From contig NC_135141.1 of NCBI RefSeq assembly GCF_051014445.1, forward strand, positions 1,364,001 to 1,428,000: 64,000 nucleotides of DNA, in the 5' to 3' direction. The notes beneath the pieces were generated by a model that was given only the letters and a program-made list of their open reading frames with translations, was not told where the DNA came from and searched no databases. This stretch comes from Colletes latitarsis. Its lineage: Eukaryota > Arthropoda > Insecta > Hymenoptera > Colletidae. Below, in pieces: positions 43,923 through 52,848 of the stretch. Positions within the stretch are counted from its first letter, which is position 1. Each line of letters opens with the position of its first letter. The translations under genes and the position numbers were made by a program.

Positions 43923-46373
43923 TAACCAGTTTTATCCTGTAAAATAGTGATCGAAACCAGCTTTAATTGACTGTTTCAATGTGGTACAACATTACTACCT
44001 GATTCAAATTCGAGAAAACCCAGGATCTGGCCAACAAGTATGCGAAGAAGGCAAAATCATGAGCCAGATGCGGGCCTTAACCAGACCTAACCAAGATCTA
44101 ACCGGTGTCATCCTTTAAAATATTGATCGAAACCAAGTTTAATCGACTGTTTCAGTGTGGTACCACATTACTACGTGACTCAAACCCGAAAATACCCAGG
44201 ATCTGGCCAACAAGTATGCGAAGAAGGCAAAATCGTGAGCCAGATGCGGGCATAAGCCAGACCTAACACAGACCTAACCGGTTTTATTCTCTAAAATATT
44301 GATCGAAACCAGCTACAATTGACTGTTTCAATGTAGTACAACATTACTACGTGATTCAAACCCGAAGAAACCCAGGATCTGGCCAACAAGTATGCGAAGA
44401 AGGCAAAATCATGAGCCAGATGCGGGCATAACCCAGTCCTGACCCAGACCTAACCGGTTTTATCCTCTAAAATATTGATCGAAACCAAGTTTGATGGACT
44501 GTTTCAGTGTGGTATCACATTAGTACGTGACTCATACCCGAAAAATCCCAGCATCTGGCCAACAAGTATGCGAAGAAGGCAAAATTATGAGCCACATGCG
44601 GGCATAACCCAGACATAACCCAGACCTAACCGGTTTTATCCACTAAAATATTGATCGAAACCAGATTTAGTTGACTGTTTCGTTGTGGTACCGCATTACT
44701 ACGTGATTCAAACCCGAGAAAACCCAGGATCTGGCCAACAAGTATGCGAAGAAGGCAAAATCATGAGCCAGATGCGGGCATAAGCCAGACCAAACCCAGA
44801 CCTAACCGGTTTTATCCTCTAAAATATTGATCGAAACCAGGTTTTATTGACTGTTACTGTTTGGTACCACTTTACTACGTGATTCAAATCCGAAGAAACC
44901 GAGGATCTGGCCAACAAGTATGCAAGGAAGGCAAAATCATGAGCCAGATGCGGGCATAACCCAGACCTAACCCAGACCTAACCGGTGTCATCCTTTAAAA
45001 TGTTGATCGAAACCAAGTTTAATGGACTGTTTCTGTGTGGTACCACACTACTACATGACTCAAACACGAAAAAACCCAGGATCTGGCCAACAAGTATCCG
45101 AAGAAGGCAAAATCATGAGCCAGATGCGGGCATAACCCAGACATAACCCAGACATTACCGGTTTTAACCTCTAAAATATTGGTCGAAACCAGCTTTAATT
45201 GACTGTTTCAGTGTGGTACCACATTACTACGTGACTCAATCCCGAAAAAACCCAGGTTCTGGCCAACAAGTATGCGAAGAAGGCAAAATCATGAGCCAGT
45301 TGTGGGCATAAGCCAGACCTAACCCAGACCTAACCGATTTTATCCTCTAAAATATTGATCGAAACCAGGTTATATTGACTGCTACTGTGTGGTACCACAT
45401 TACTACGTGATTCAATCCCGAGAAAACCCAGGATCTGGCAAACAAGTATGCGAAGAAGGCAAAATCATGAGCCAGATGCGGGCATAAGCCAGACCTAACC
45501 CAGACCTAACCGGTTTTATCCACTAAAATATTGATCGAAACCAGATTTAGTTGACTGTTTCGTTGTGGTACCGCATTACTACGTGACCCAAACCCGGAAA
45601 AACCCAGGTTCTGGCCAACAAGTATGCGAAGAAGGCAAAATCATGAGCCAGATCCGCGCATAACCCAGACCTACCCCAGACCTAACCGGTTTTATCCTCT
45701 AAAATATTGATCGAAACCAGGTTTTATTGACTGCTACTGTGTGGTACCACATTACTACGTGATTCATACCTGAAAAATCCCAGCATCTGGCCAACAAGTA
45801 TGCGAAGAAGGCAAAATTATGAGCCAGATGCGGGCATAACCCAGACCTAACCCAGCCCTAACCGGTTTTATCCTCTAAAATATTGATCGAAACCAGGTTT
45901 AATTGACTGTTTCAGTGTGGTACAACATTACTACGTGATTCAAACCCGAGAAAACCCAGGATCTGGCCAACAAGCATGCGAAGAAGGCAAAATCATGAGC
46001 CAGATGCGGGCATAAGCCAGACCAAACCCAGACCTAACCGGTTTTATCCTCTAAAATATTGATCGAAACCAGGTTTTATTGACTGTTACTGTGTGGTACC
46101 ACTTTACTACGTGATTCAAATCCGAAGAAACCGAGGATCTGGCCAACAGGTATGCAAGGAAGGCAAAATCATGAGCCAGATGCGGGCATAACCCAGACCT
46201 AACCCAGACCTAACCGGTTTTATCCACTAAAATATTGATCGAAACCAGATTTAGTTGACTGTTTCGTTGTGGTACCGCATTACTACGTGACCCAAACCCG
46301 GAAAAACCCAGGTTCTGGCCAACAAGTATGCGAAGAAGGCAAAATCATGAGCCAGATGCGCGCATAACCCAGA
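43923..46373. repeat. 2.45-kb duplicated block, copy 2
   Basis: Partner of 38850-41300 at an offset of 5073 bp. Its right end reads GCGCATAACCCAGACCAAAACC, where copy 1 continues into a different monomer (ACCTAACCGGTTTTGTCC). Confidence 0.85.
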
Positions 46374-48244
46374 CCAAAACCAGACCTAACCGGTTTTATC
46401 CTCTAAAATATTCATCGAAACCAGCTTTAATTGTCTGTTTCAATGTGGTACAACATTACTACGTGATTCAAACCCGATGAAACCCAGGATCTGGCCAACA
46501 AGTATGCGAAGAAGACAAAATCATGAGCCAGATGCGGGCATAACCCGGACCTAAGCCAGACCTAACCGGTGTCATCCTCTAAAATATTGATCGAAACCAA
46601 GTTTAGTGGACTGTTTCAGTGTGGTACCACATTACTACGTGACTCAAACCACAGAAAACCTAGGATCTGGCCAACAAGAATGCGGAAAGGGTAAAATCAT
46701 GAGCCAGATGCGGGCATAACGCAGACCTAACCCAGACCTAACCGATTTTATCCTCTAAAATATTGATCGAAACCAGGTTTTATTGACTGCTACTGTGTGG
46801 TACCACATTACTACGTGATTCAAATCCGAAAAAACCCAGGATCTGGCCATCAAGTATGCAATGAAGGCAAGATCATGAGCCAGATGCGCGCATAACCCAG
46901 ACCTAAACCAGACCTAAGCGTTGTCATCCTCTCAAATATTGATCGAAACCAAGTTTAATGGACTGTTTCAGTGTGGTACCACATTACTACGTGATTCAAA
47001 CCCGAGAAAACCCAGGATCTGGCCAACAAGTATGCGAAGAAGGCAAAATCATGAGCCAGATGCGGGCATAAGCCAGACCTAACCCAGACCTAACCGGTTT
47101 TATCCTCTAAAATATTGATCGAAACCAGGTTTTATTGACCGTTACTGTGTGGTGCCACATTACTATCTGATTCAAACCCGAGAAAACCACGGATCTGGCC
47201 AATAAGTATGCGAAGAAGGCAAAATCATGAGCTAGATGCAGGCATAAGCCAGACCTAACCAGTTTTATCCTCTAAAATATTGATCGAAACCAGGTTTTAT
47301 TGACTGTTACTGCGTGGTACCACATTACTACGTGATTCAAATCCGAAAAAACCCAGGATCTGGCCAACAAGTATGCAAAGAAGGCAAAATCATGAGCCAG
47401 ATGCGGGCATAACCCAGACCTAACCCAGACCTAACCGGTTTTACCCTCTAAAATATTGATCGAAACCAGGTTTAATCGACTGTTTCAATGTGGGACAACA
47501 TTACTACGTGATTCAAACCCGAAAAAACCCAGGACGTAGCCAACAAGTATGCGAAGAAGGCAAAATCATGAGCCAGATGCGGGCATAACCCAGACCTAAC
47601 CGGTTTTGTCCTCTAAAATATTGATCGAAACCAGGTTTTATTGACTGTTACTGTGTGGTGCCACATTACTATCTGATTCAAACCCGAGAAAACCACGGAT
47701 CTGGCCAATAAGTATGCGAAGAAGGCAAAATCATGAGCCAGATGCAGGCATAAGCCAGACCTAACCAGTTTTATCCTCTAAAATATTGATCGAAACCAGG
47801 TTTTATTGACTGTTACTGTGTGGTACCACATTACTACGTGATTCAAATCCGAAAAAACCCAGGATCTGGCCAACAAGTATGCAAAGAAGGCAAAATCATG
47901 AGCCAGATGCGGGCATAACCCAGTCCTGACCCAGACCTAACCGGTTTTATCCTCTAAAATATTGATCGAAACCAAGTTTGATGGACTGTTTCAGTGTGGT
48001 ATCACATTAGTACGTGACTCATACCCGAAAAATCCCAGCATCTGGCCAACAAGTATGCGAAGAAGGCAAAATTATGAGCCAGATGCGGGCATAACCCAGA
48101 CCTTACCCAGCCCTAACCGGTTTTATCCTCTAAAATATTGATCGAAACCATGTTTAATCGACTGTTTCAATGTGGGACAACATTACTACGTGATTCAAAC
48201 CCGAAAAAACCCAGGATGTAGCCAACAAGTATGCGAAGAAGGCA
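46374..48244. repeat. Satellite, mixed monomers
   Basis: About eleven monomers of mixed subtype. A run of three (176+165+165 bp) is repeated at a 506-bp offset: CCAATAAGTATG occurs near 47199 and 47705. No gene or other element is visible. Confidence 0.8.
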
Positions 48245-49142
48245 AAATCGTGAGCCAGATGCGGGCATTACCCAGACCTAACCCAGACCTAACCGGTTTT
48301 ATCCTCTAAAATATTGATCGAAACCAGGCTTAATCGACTGCTTCAATGTGGGACAACATTACTACGTGATTCAAACCCGAAAAAACCCAGGATGTAGTCA
48401 ACAAGTATGCGAAGAAGACAAAATCATGAGCCAGATGCGGGCATAAGCCAGACCTAACCCAGACCTAACCGGTTTTATCCTCTAAAATATTGATCGAAAC
48501 CAAATTTAATGGACTGTTTCAGTGTGGTACCACATTACTACGTAATTCAAACTCGAAGAAACCCAGGATCTGGCCAACAAGTATGCGAAGAAGGTAAAAT
48601 CATGAGCCAGATGCGGGCATAAGCCAGACCTAACCCAGACATTACCTGTTTCATCCTCTAAAATATTGGTCGAAACCAGGTTTTATTGGCTGTTACTGTG
48701 TGGTACCACATTACTACGTGATTCAAATCCGAAAAAACCCAGGATCTGGCCAACAAGTATGCAAAGAATGCAAAATCATGAGCCAGATGTGGGCATTACC
48801 CAGACCTAACCCAGACCTAACCGGTTTTATCCTCTAAAATATTGATCGAAACCAGGCTTAATCGACTGCTTCAATGTGGGACAACATTACTACGTGATTC
48901 AAACCCGAAAAAACCCAGGATGTAGTCAACAAGTATGCGAAGAAGACAAAATCATGAGCCAGATGCGGGCATAAGCCAGACCTAACCCAGACCTAACCGG
49001 TTTTATCCTCTAAAATATTGATCGAAACCAAATTTAATGGACTGTTTCAGTGTGGTACCACATTACTACGTAATTCAAACTCGAAGAAACCCAGGATCTG
49101 GCCAACAAGTATGCGAAGAAGACAAAATCATGAGCCAGATGC
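48245..49142. repeat. 3-monomer (528-bp) tandem unit next to the retrotransposon
   Basis: The rare variants CCAGGCTTAATCGACTGCTT and GATGTAGTCAACAAG occur at 48313-48420 and again exactly 528 bp downstream. The second unit runs to the retrotransposon insertion. The same GGCTTAATCG variant also occurs right of the element near 59450, showing that both flanks came from one array. Confidence 0.85.
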
Positions 49143-49159
49143 GGGCATAACCCAGACCT
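49143..49159. repeat. Target-site duplication, left copy
   Basis: GGGCATAACCCAGACCT precedes the T-run and recurs exactly at 56221-56237 on the other side. The last T cannot be told apart from the poly(A) complement, and the first GGG overlaps a six-G run at the other junction, so the true length is 14-17 bp. Removing the element and one copy restores an ordinary monomer. Confidence 0.93.
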
Positions 49160-49178
49160 TTTTTTTTTTTTTTTTTTT
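49160..49178 (-). other. Poly(A) tail of the retrotransposon
   Basis: The plus strand has an uninterrupted run of 20 T (49159-49178), one of which may belong to the target site. In the element's sense direction this is a 3' poly(A), the product expected from target-primed reverse transcription. No canonical AATAAA is evident in the last bases of the 3'UTR (the sense end reads TTTCACCACGTT then A). Confidence 0.93.
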
Positions 49179-49214
49179 AACGTGGTGAAATCCTCATGGA
49201 CACCGCTGCTCCCT

Positions 49215-49233
49215 GGGGGGGGGGGGGGGGGGG
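49215..49233 (-). repeat. C19 homopolymer in the 3'UTR (G19 on plus strand)
   Basis: Nineteen consecutive G on the plus strand, about 37 bp from the poly(A) junction. The length is likely to be polymorphic or affected by sequencing error. Confidence 0.9.
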
Positions 49234-49298
49234 AGGCCGGGGTATTGCCGGACTCTTACCGGCTAAAACACCACGGTGACCGCCTGCGCCCTTTATCT

Positions 49299-49346
49299 GG
49301 GGAGAGTCACGGGAACCAAACTAGCGATACTACCGTGACTCTCCCC
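49299..49346 (-). other. 3'UTR stem-loop, perfect 14-bp stem
   Basis: GGGGAGAGTCACGG (49299-49312) and CCGTGACTCTCCCC (49333-49346) are exact reverse complements around a 20-nt loop. In the RNA this would be a stable hairpin about 120-170 nt upstream of the poly(A). Its position suits a recognition element for the ORF2 protein during reverse transcription; that role is inference from related elements. Confidence 0.8.
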
Positions 49347-49701
49347 GTTGGCGCGACGCCCTACTACGGGCCCTTCCCGGGGGTGGAGATGTGATCCTCC
49401 TCCCCCAATGGGGGCAAACTAATCTGATTGCCCCCCGGCGACGCGGCGCGGTCACACGCTACGTCGCCCCCACTCGTGCCGTTGCTACTAGCCGCGACCG
49501 GGCCCCCACCCGATCGCGACCACGGCTGCGGGGCCGGCTAACACTGCCGCCCCCGCTGGACGGGGCCCCTGCCACGGGCCCCCGGTCCGGTGATGGGCTG
49601 GGTGCGAGGGGGAATGAGGGAATAAAGTCCGTCACCTCGCACCACAAACACCATCACCGACCCCATCGCGCTCCCCCTGTCACGGGGAGCGGTGGAGGGT
49701 C

Positions 49702-52700
49702 TTACGGTCGACGTCGCCGCCTGCCCCCCACCTCCTCACGCGCGCTTTCGGCGTCCTCCTTGGCGGCCATGACCTCTTCACAAAACAAGGCCATGGCCGC
49801 CCACGCCTCCTCGCTGCCGACCATCGCACGTATGACGGCCGGCAGCGAGAGGTCAGCTCCAACTACTCCAACGAGGACACCGCGCTGTGCTGCCCACGCC
49901 GGACAAAACTCCAACGTGTGCTGCGCGGTGTCCTCCCTTCCCCTGCAATGATGGCACGCAGCCGTCGCCTCCCGCCCTATCCGATGCAGGTACCGACCGA
50001 AGCAACCGTGTCCGGTCAGTACCTGTGTCAGGCGGTAGGTGGGCGTACCCCAGCTACGGCCCACCCAGGCATAAAACACTGGGCGGACCGCCGCGGCAAC
50101 GCGATCATCCCGCTGGTCTGGCTTGGATAACCAGACCAGCCACCGACTATAGACGCGTCGCCGCGCCTGGCTTCGGGCCCTGGCGGCCTCCTCGCCGTGC
50201 GGGTCCACGCCCCGCTGGCGAAGGTCGCAGAGGCTTTGATAGACCTCTGCATCCATTTTTGCCAGCAGGTGAAACGGTGCGGAACCCGCCAGCAAGGTGG
50301 CGGCTGTGTAGGAGATCGTGCGATATCCCCGCACGACTCTGATGGCGACCAACCTCTGCAAGCGGCGGAGTACGAACGTACCCCGCCGATTTGCCATCAG
50401 ACCGCCGGCCCATATTGGCGCGCCATAAAGCGCCATGGACCGGACGACTCCCAAATACAGCCGCCGTGCCGCCATGTTGGGCCCCCCGAGATTGGGCATT
50501 ATGCGGCCTAACGCGGCCGCTGCCCTTTCAATACGGGGACCCAACCCTTCCAAATGATGCCCGAACCGCCAGTAGCTGTCAAGAGTGAGGCCCAGATACT
50601 TCATCCGGCGCCCCACCCCGACTTGGGCTCCACCCACCCGCAGAGACGCCTGGCGCGGCACCCCTCGACCACTGACATTACACAGCCAGATGGCCTCGGT
50701 CTTCTGGGTTGCCACGCGCAACCCCAGACGCTCTACTTCGGCGACGACTCGTGCCGTCCCTTCCTCCGCGAGGGCCACGGCCCTCCTCCACGTATCCCCA
50801 CCGGCTATCACCAGGGTGTCGTCGGCATTACAAACCAGCGACACGCCGGCGGGGAGGTCAGCCCGCAGCACCGCGTCATACGCCAAGTTCCACAAGAGCG
50901 GCCCGAGGACCGACCCCTGTGGAACGCCGCGGTGCACCGCTCTCTGCTCCATCCCGTTCCTACCCGGATATTGGACTACCCTGCCCCGCAGATAATGCCC
51001 GATCAGTCGGCATAGATAGGCGGGCACCCGGTGGTACTGGAGTGCCCGACCTATCGCCCCCCAGGAGACGGTGTTAAAGGCGTTGGCTATGTCCAACGAG
51101 ACTGCCAACGCTACACCCCCCCGGGAGATTGCCAATTCCGCCAGGGTCCGCACGGTCGCTATGGCGTCGACCGTGGAGCGGCCCCGGCGAAAGCCGAACT
51201 GTCGGTCGGCCAGATCGGGGCCGACGCGGGACAGGTGCCCCTCGAGTCGGGATACTATGACCCGCTCGAGGAGCTTTCCAGCCTCGTCCAGAAGACATAT
51301 GGGTCGGAACGCGGATGGAGAGTCCGCGGGCTTCCCAGGCTTGTGAAGAAGGACCAACCTCGCTACCTTCCATATGGGGGGGAACTGACCGGTCCGCAGG
51401 CACGCGTCAAAGACGCGTATCAACCCGCCACCCAAAACGCCCACCGCAACTGCCCAGGCCTTGCCGGGTATGCCGTCCGGTCCTGGCGCCGTCTTCTTGG
51501 CAGCCATTCTCCGGACGGCCCTAGCTAGCTCCTCCTCGGAGACCCCCAGTTCGTCGGACCACCAAGGCGGGTGGTCCGGCTGTGGCTCGGGGGGATGCAG
51601 GAACGCCTCTCCCCCAACGGGGAAGAGGACGCGCATAGTTTCCCCGAGCAGCTGGGGGTCGAGGCTCTCTGTGATCGGGGGCGCCCATGATCGCATCTTG
51701 CCTGCGACCATATGATAGGGGCGCCCCCATGGATTTGCATCCAGAGAGCCGAGGAGCTCCGTCCATGCCTGGGCTTTCGCGGTCGCGATGGCCCGGCGGA
51801 GGGTTCTTCGCGCCAGGGAAAACTCCCCGCGCAACCCCACCACCTCTGCCTCCGTCGCCCCGCGCCTTCTCCTGGCGCGGGTGTACCGGCGTCGGGCGAC
51901 AACGCACCGAGTGCGTAAGTCCTCGATCTCGCCCGACCACCAGTACACGGACCCTCCTCGGCTCGGGGCGGTGGCCCGGGGCATGACTGCGTCGCACAAC
52001 GACGTCATAGTCTCCCGGAACCAACGCGCCCCGGCAGAAGGATTGCCGAGGGTCCGGCGTGGCATCTCCTGCCATGCCACAACGGAGGCTGCCATCGCGA
52101 GGGCGTCAGGGTCCAACCTCTTTGCGGACCAGCGTGGCGCCGGGTGTGCTTCCCTGCCCGGTTGACGGGGTCCATTTACGCCGGGGGTCGCGGATACGGA
52201 AAACGTAATGTAGAGGTGGTCGCTTAATGTGGCCACCTCTTCCGCGACCCTCCAGTCGGACACACGGCGCGCTATGGCGGGGCTCGCCAACGATATGTCG
52301 ACGATCGACTCGCCCCGCGCGTGCACGCACGTGCTCACGGCCCCCTCATTCAACACTACAAGGCCGTGACCCGCCGCCCATACGAGCATCGCGTCGCCCT
52401 TGACGGTCGTCCTGGGGCAGCCCCACGCTGCAGCGTGGGCATTAAAATCTCCCAGGACGAGTACCCCACCGGCGAGATGTGGGGAGATGCATCTCCCCAC
52501 CCCGTCGAGGTACGCCTCAAAATCGCTGAGGCCCATAGCGGGCGACGCGTAACACCCGGCAACCACTAGCTCCCCCCACTTAACCGCCACAAACCCGTGG
52601 CCCCTCCCAACAACGGAGCACGGCAGCGTGCCGTGCCCGTACTGCCAAGTGATCGCTGAGACCCCGTTAAGGTCCCCCACCCAAGCTGGGTGTTTGGGGA

Positions 52701-52818
52701 CACGATAGGGCTCAGCGATCACGGCCATCCCGATGTTCCACTGCCGGAGGGTTTGGAGCATGAGATCCTGCGCCCCCCGGCAGTGGTTCAAATTGACCTG
52801 GAGGAGGCGTTGAGACAT
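49702..52818 (-). CDS. ORF2: APE-type endonuclease / reverse transcriptase of R1-clade retrotransposon
   Basis: This 1038-aa protein would nick the target DNA and copy the element's RNA from the nick. The endonuclease (about residues 1-210) shows N9, E36 (IAEPY), Y90, D124 and N126 (GDFNAH), D174 (VDIS) and S199-D200-H201 (SDH), all the expected catalytic positions. The reverse transcriptase (about 425-770) shows APGPDG (444-449), FGFRRGRST (541-549), motif A LDIANAFN with D576, motif B RGVPQGSVLGP (630-640), and motif C at 663-668, then KTEA and YLGLTLD. Motif C reads C-N-A-D-D-T: Asn664 replaces the usual Tyr, though both Asp are present. A C-terminal CX2CX8HX4C (C955, C958, H967, C972) follows; no RNase H is seen. 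Length fits R1-clade ORF2. The ATG overlaps the ORF1 stop (TAATG), so expression by reinitiation is likely. The protein ends in an arginine run. Confidence 0.96.
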   Translation of the reverse strand: MSQRLLQVNLNHCRGAQDLMLQTLRQWNIGMAVIAEPYRVPKHPAWVGDLNGVSAITWQYGHGTLPCSVVGRGHGFVAVKWGELVVAGCYASPAMGLSDFEAYLDGVGRCISPHLAGGVLVLGDFNAHAAAWGCPRTTVKGDAMLVWAAGHGLVVLNEGAVSTCVHARGESIVDISLASPAIARRVSDWRVAEEVATLSDHLYITFSVSATPGVNGPRQPGREAHPAPRWSAKRLDPDALAMAASVVAWQEMPRRTLGNPSAGARWFRETMTSLCDAVMPRATAPSRGGSVYWWSGEIEDLRTRCVVARRRYTRARRRRGATEAEVVGLRGEFSLARRTLRRAIATAKAQAWTELLGSLDANPWGRPYHMVAGKMRSWAPPITESLDPQLLGETMRVLFPVGGEAFLHPPEPQPDHPPWWSDELGVSEEELARAVRRMAAKKTAPGPDGIPGKAWAVAVGVLGGGLIRVFDACLRTGQFPPIWKVARLVLLHKPGKPADSPSAFRPICLLDEAGKLLERVIVSRLEGHLSRVGPDLADRQFGFRRGRSTVDAIATVRTLAELAISRGGVALAVSLDIANAFNTVSWGAIGRALQYHRVPAYLCRLIGHYLRGRVVQYPGRNGMEQRAVHRGVPQGSVLGPLLWNLAYDAVLRADLPAGVSLVCNADDTLVIAGGDTWRRAVALAEEGTARVVAEVERLGLRVATQKTEAIWLCNVSGRGVPRQASLRVGGAQVGVGRRMKYLGLTLDSYWRFGHHLEGLGPRIERAAAALGRIMPNLGGPNMAARRLYLGVVRSMALYGAPIWAGGLMANRRGTFVLRRLQRLVAIRVVRGYRTISYTAATLLAGSAPFHLLAKMDAEVYQSLCDLRQRGVDPHGEEAARARSQARRRVYSRWLVWLSKPDQRDDRVAAAVRPVFYAWVGRSWGTPTYRLTQVLTGHGCFGRYLHRIGREATAACHHCRGREDTAQHTLEFCPAWAAQRGVLVGVVGADLSLPAVIRAMVGSEEAWAAMALFCEEVMAAKEDAESAREEVGGRRRRRP

Positions 52819-52848
52819 TATCGGGTCTCACCCGCGGCCTCCTCCAGG
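52797..52848 (-). promoter_or_regulatory. Nested hairpin enclosing the ORF1/ORF2 TAATG stop-start overlap
   Basis: The outer arms CCTGGAGGAGGC (52797-52808) and GCCTCCTCCAGG (52837-52848) are perfect 12-bp complements. Inside them TGAGAC (52811-52816) and GTCTCA (52825-52830) form a perfect 6-bp stem with an 8-nt loop (52817-52824). That loop contains the TAA stop of ORF1 (52820-52818) and most of the ATG of ORF2 (52818-52816). Translational coupling through UAAUG, helped by RNA structure, is known for Bombyx SART1. Here the structure probably holds or stalls the terminating ribosome for reinitiation; that is inference. Confidence 0.75.

Larger units (their letters stand above)
1..49142. repeat. 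Satellite DNA array, 176-bp monomer (left part)
   Basis: The whole stretch is tandem copies of one monomer, roughly 280 by division. Counting a typical copy gives 38 bp (GCGAAGAAGG to GGGCATAA), then two 11-bp CCCAGACCTAA subunits, then 116 bp (CCGGTTTTAT to CCAACAAGTAT), 176 bp in all. Copies with one subunit are 165 bp and with three 187 bp. The most conserved parts are the block CCAACAAGTATGCGAAGAAG, the AAAATCATGAGCCAGATG block and the GGTACCACATTACTACGTGA block. 176 is not a multiple of three and every monomer carries stops, so no protein is encoded; short open frames here are by-products. Monomer length near nucleosome size, long array and higher-order units resemble centromeric or subtelomeric satellites, but location is inference. 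Confidence 0.98.
49179..49701 (-). other. 3' untranslated region of the retrotransposon
   Basis: About 523 nt lie between the ORF2 stop (TAA at 49704-49702) and the poly(A). The region is GC-rich and holds a perfect 14-bp hairpin and a C19 homopolymer. In R1-clade and related elements the reverse transcriptase recognises its own 3'UTR RNA, so these structures are candidates for that role (inference). Open frames on the plus strand here are by-products of base composition. Confidence 0.8.

Noticed and set aside
1..49142. CRISPR-like or gene-cluster reading of the regular repeats
   Set aside because: The repeats are contiguous ~176-bp monomers with no unique spacers, and the associated element is a eukaryotic retrotransposon.
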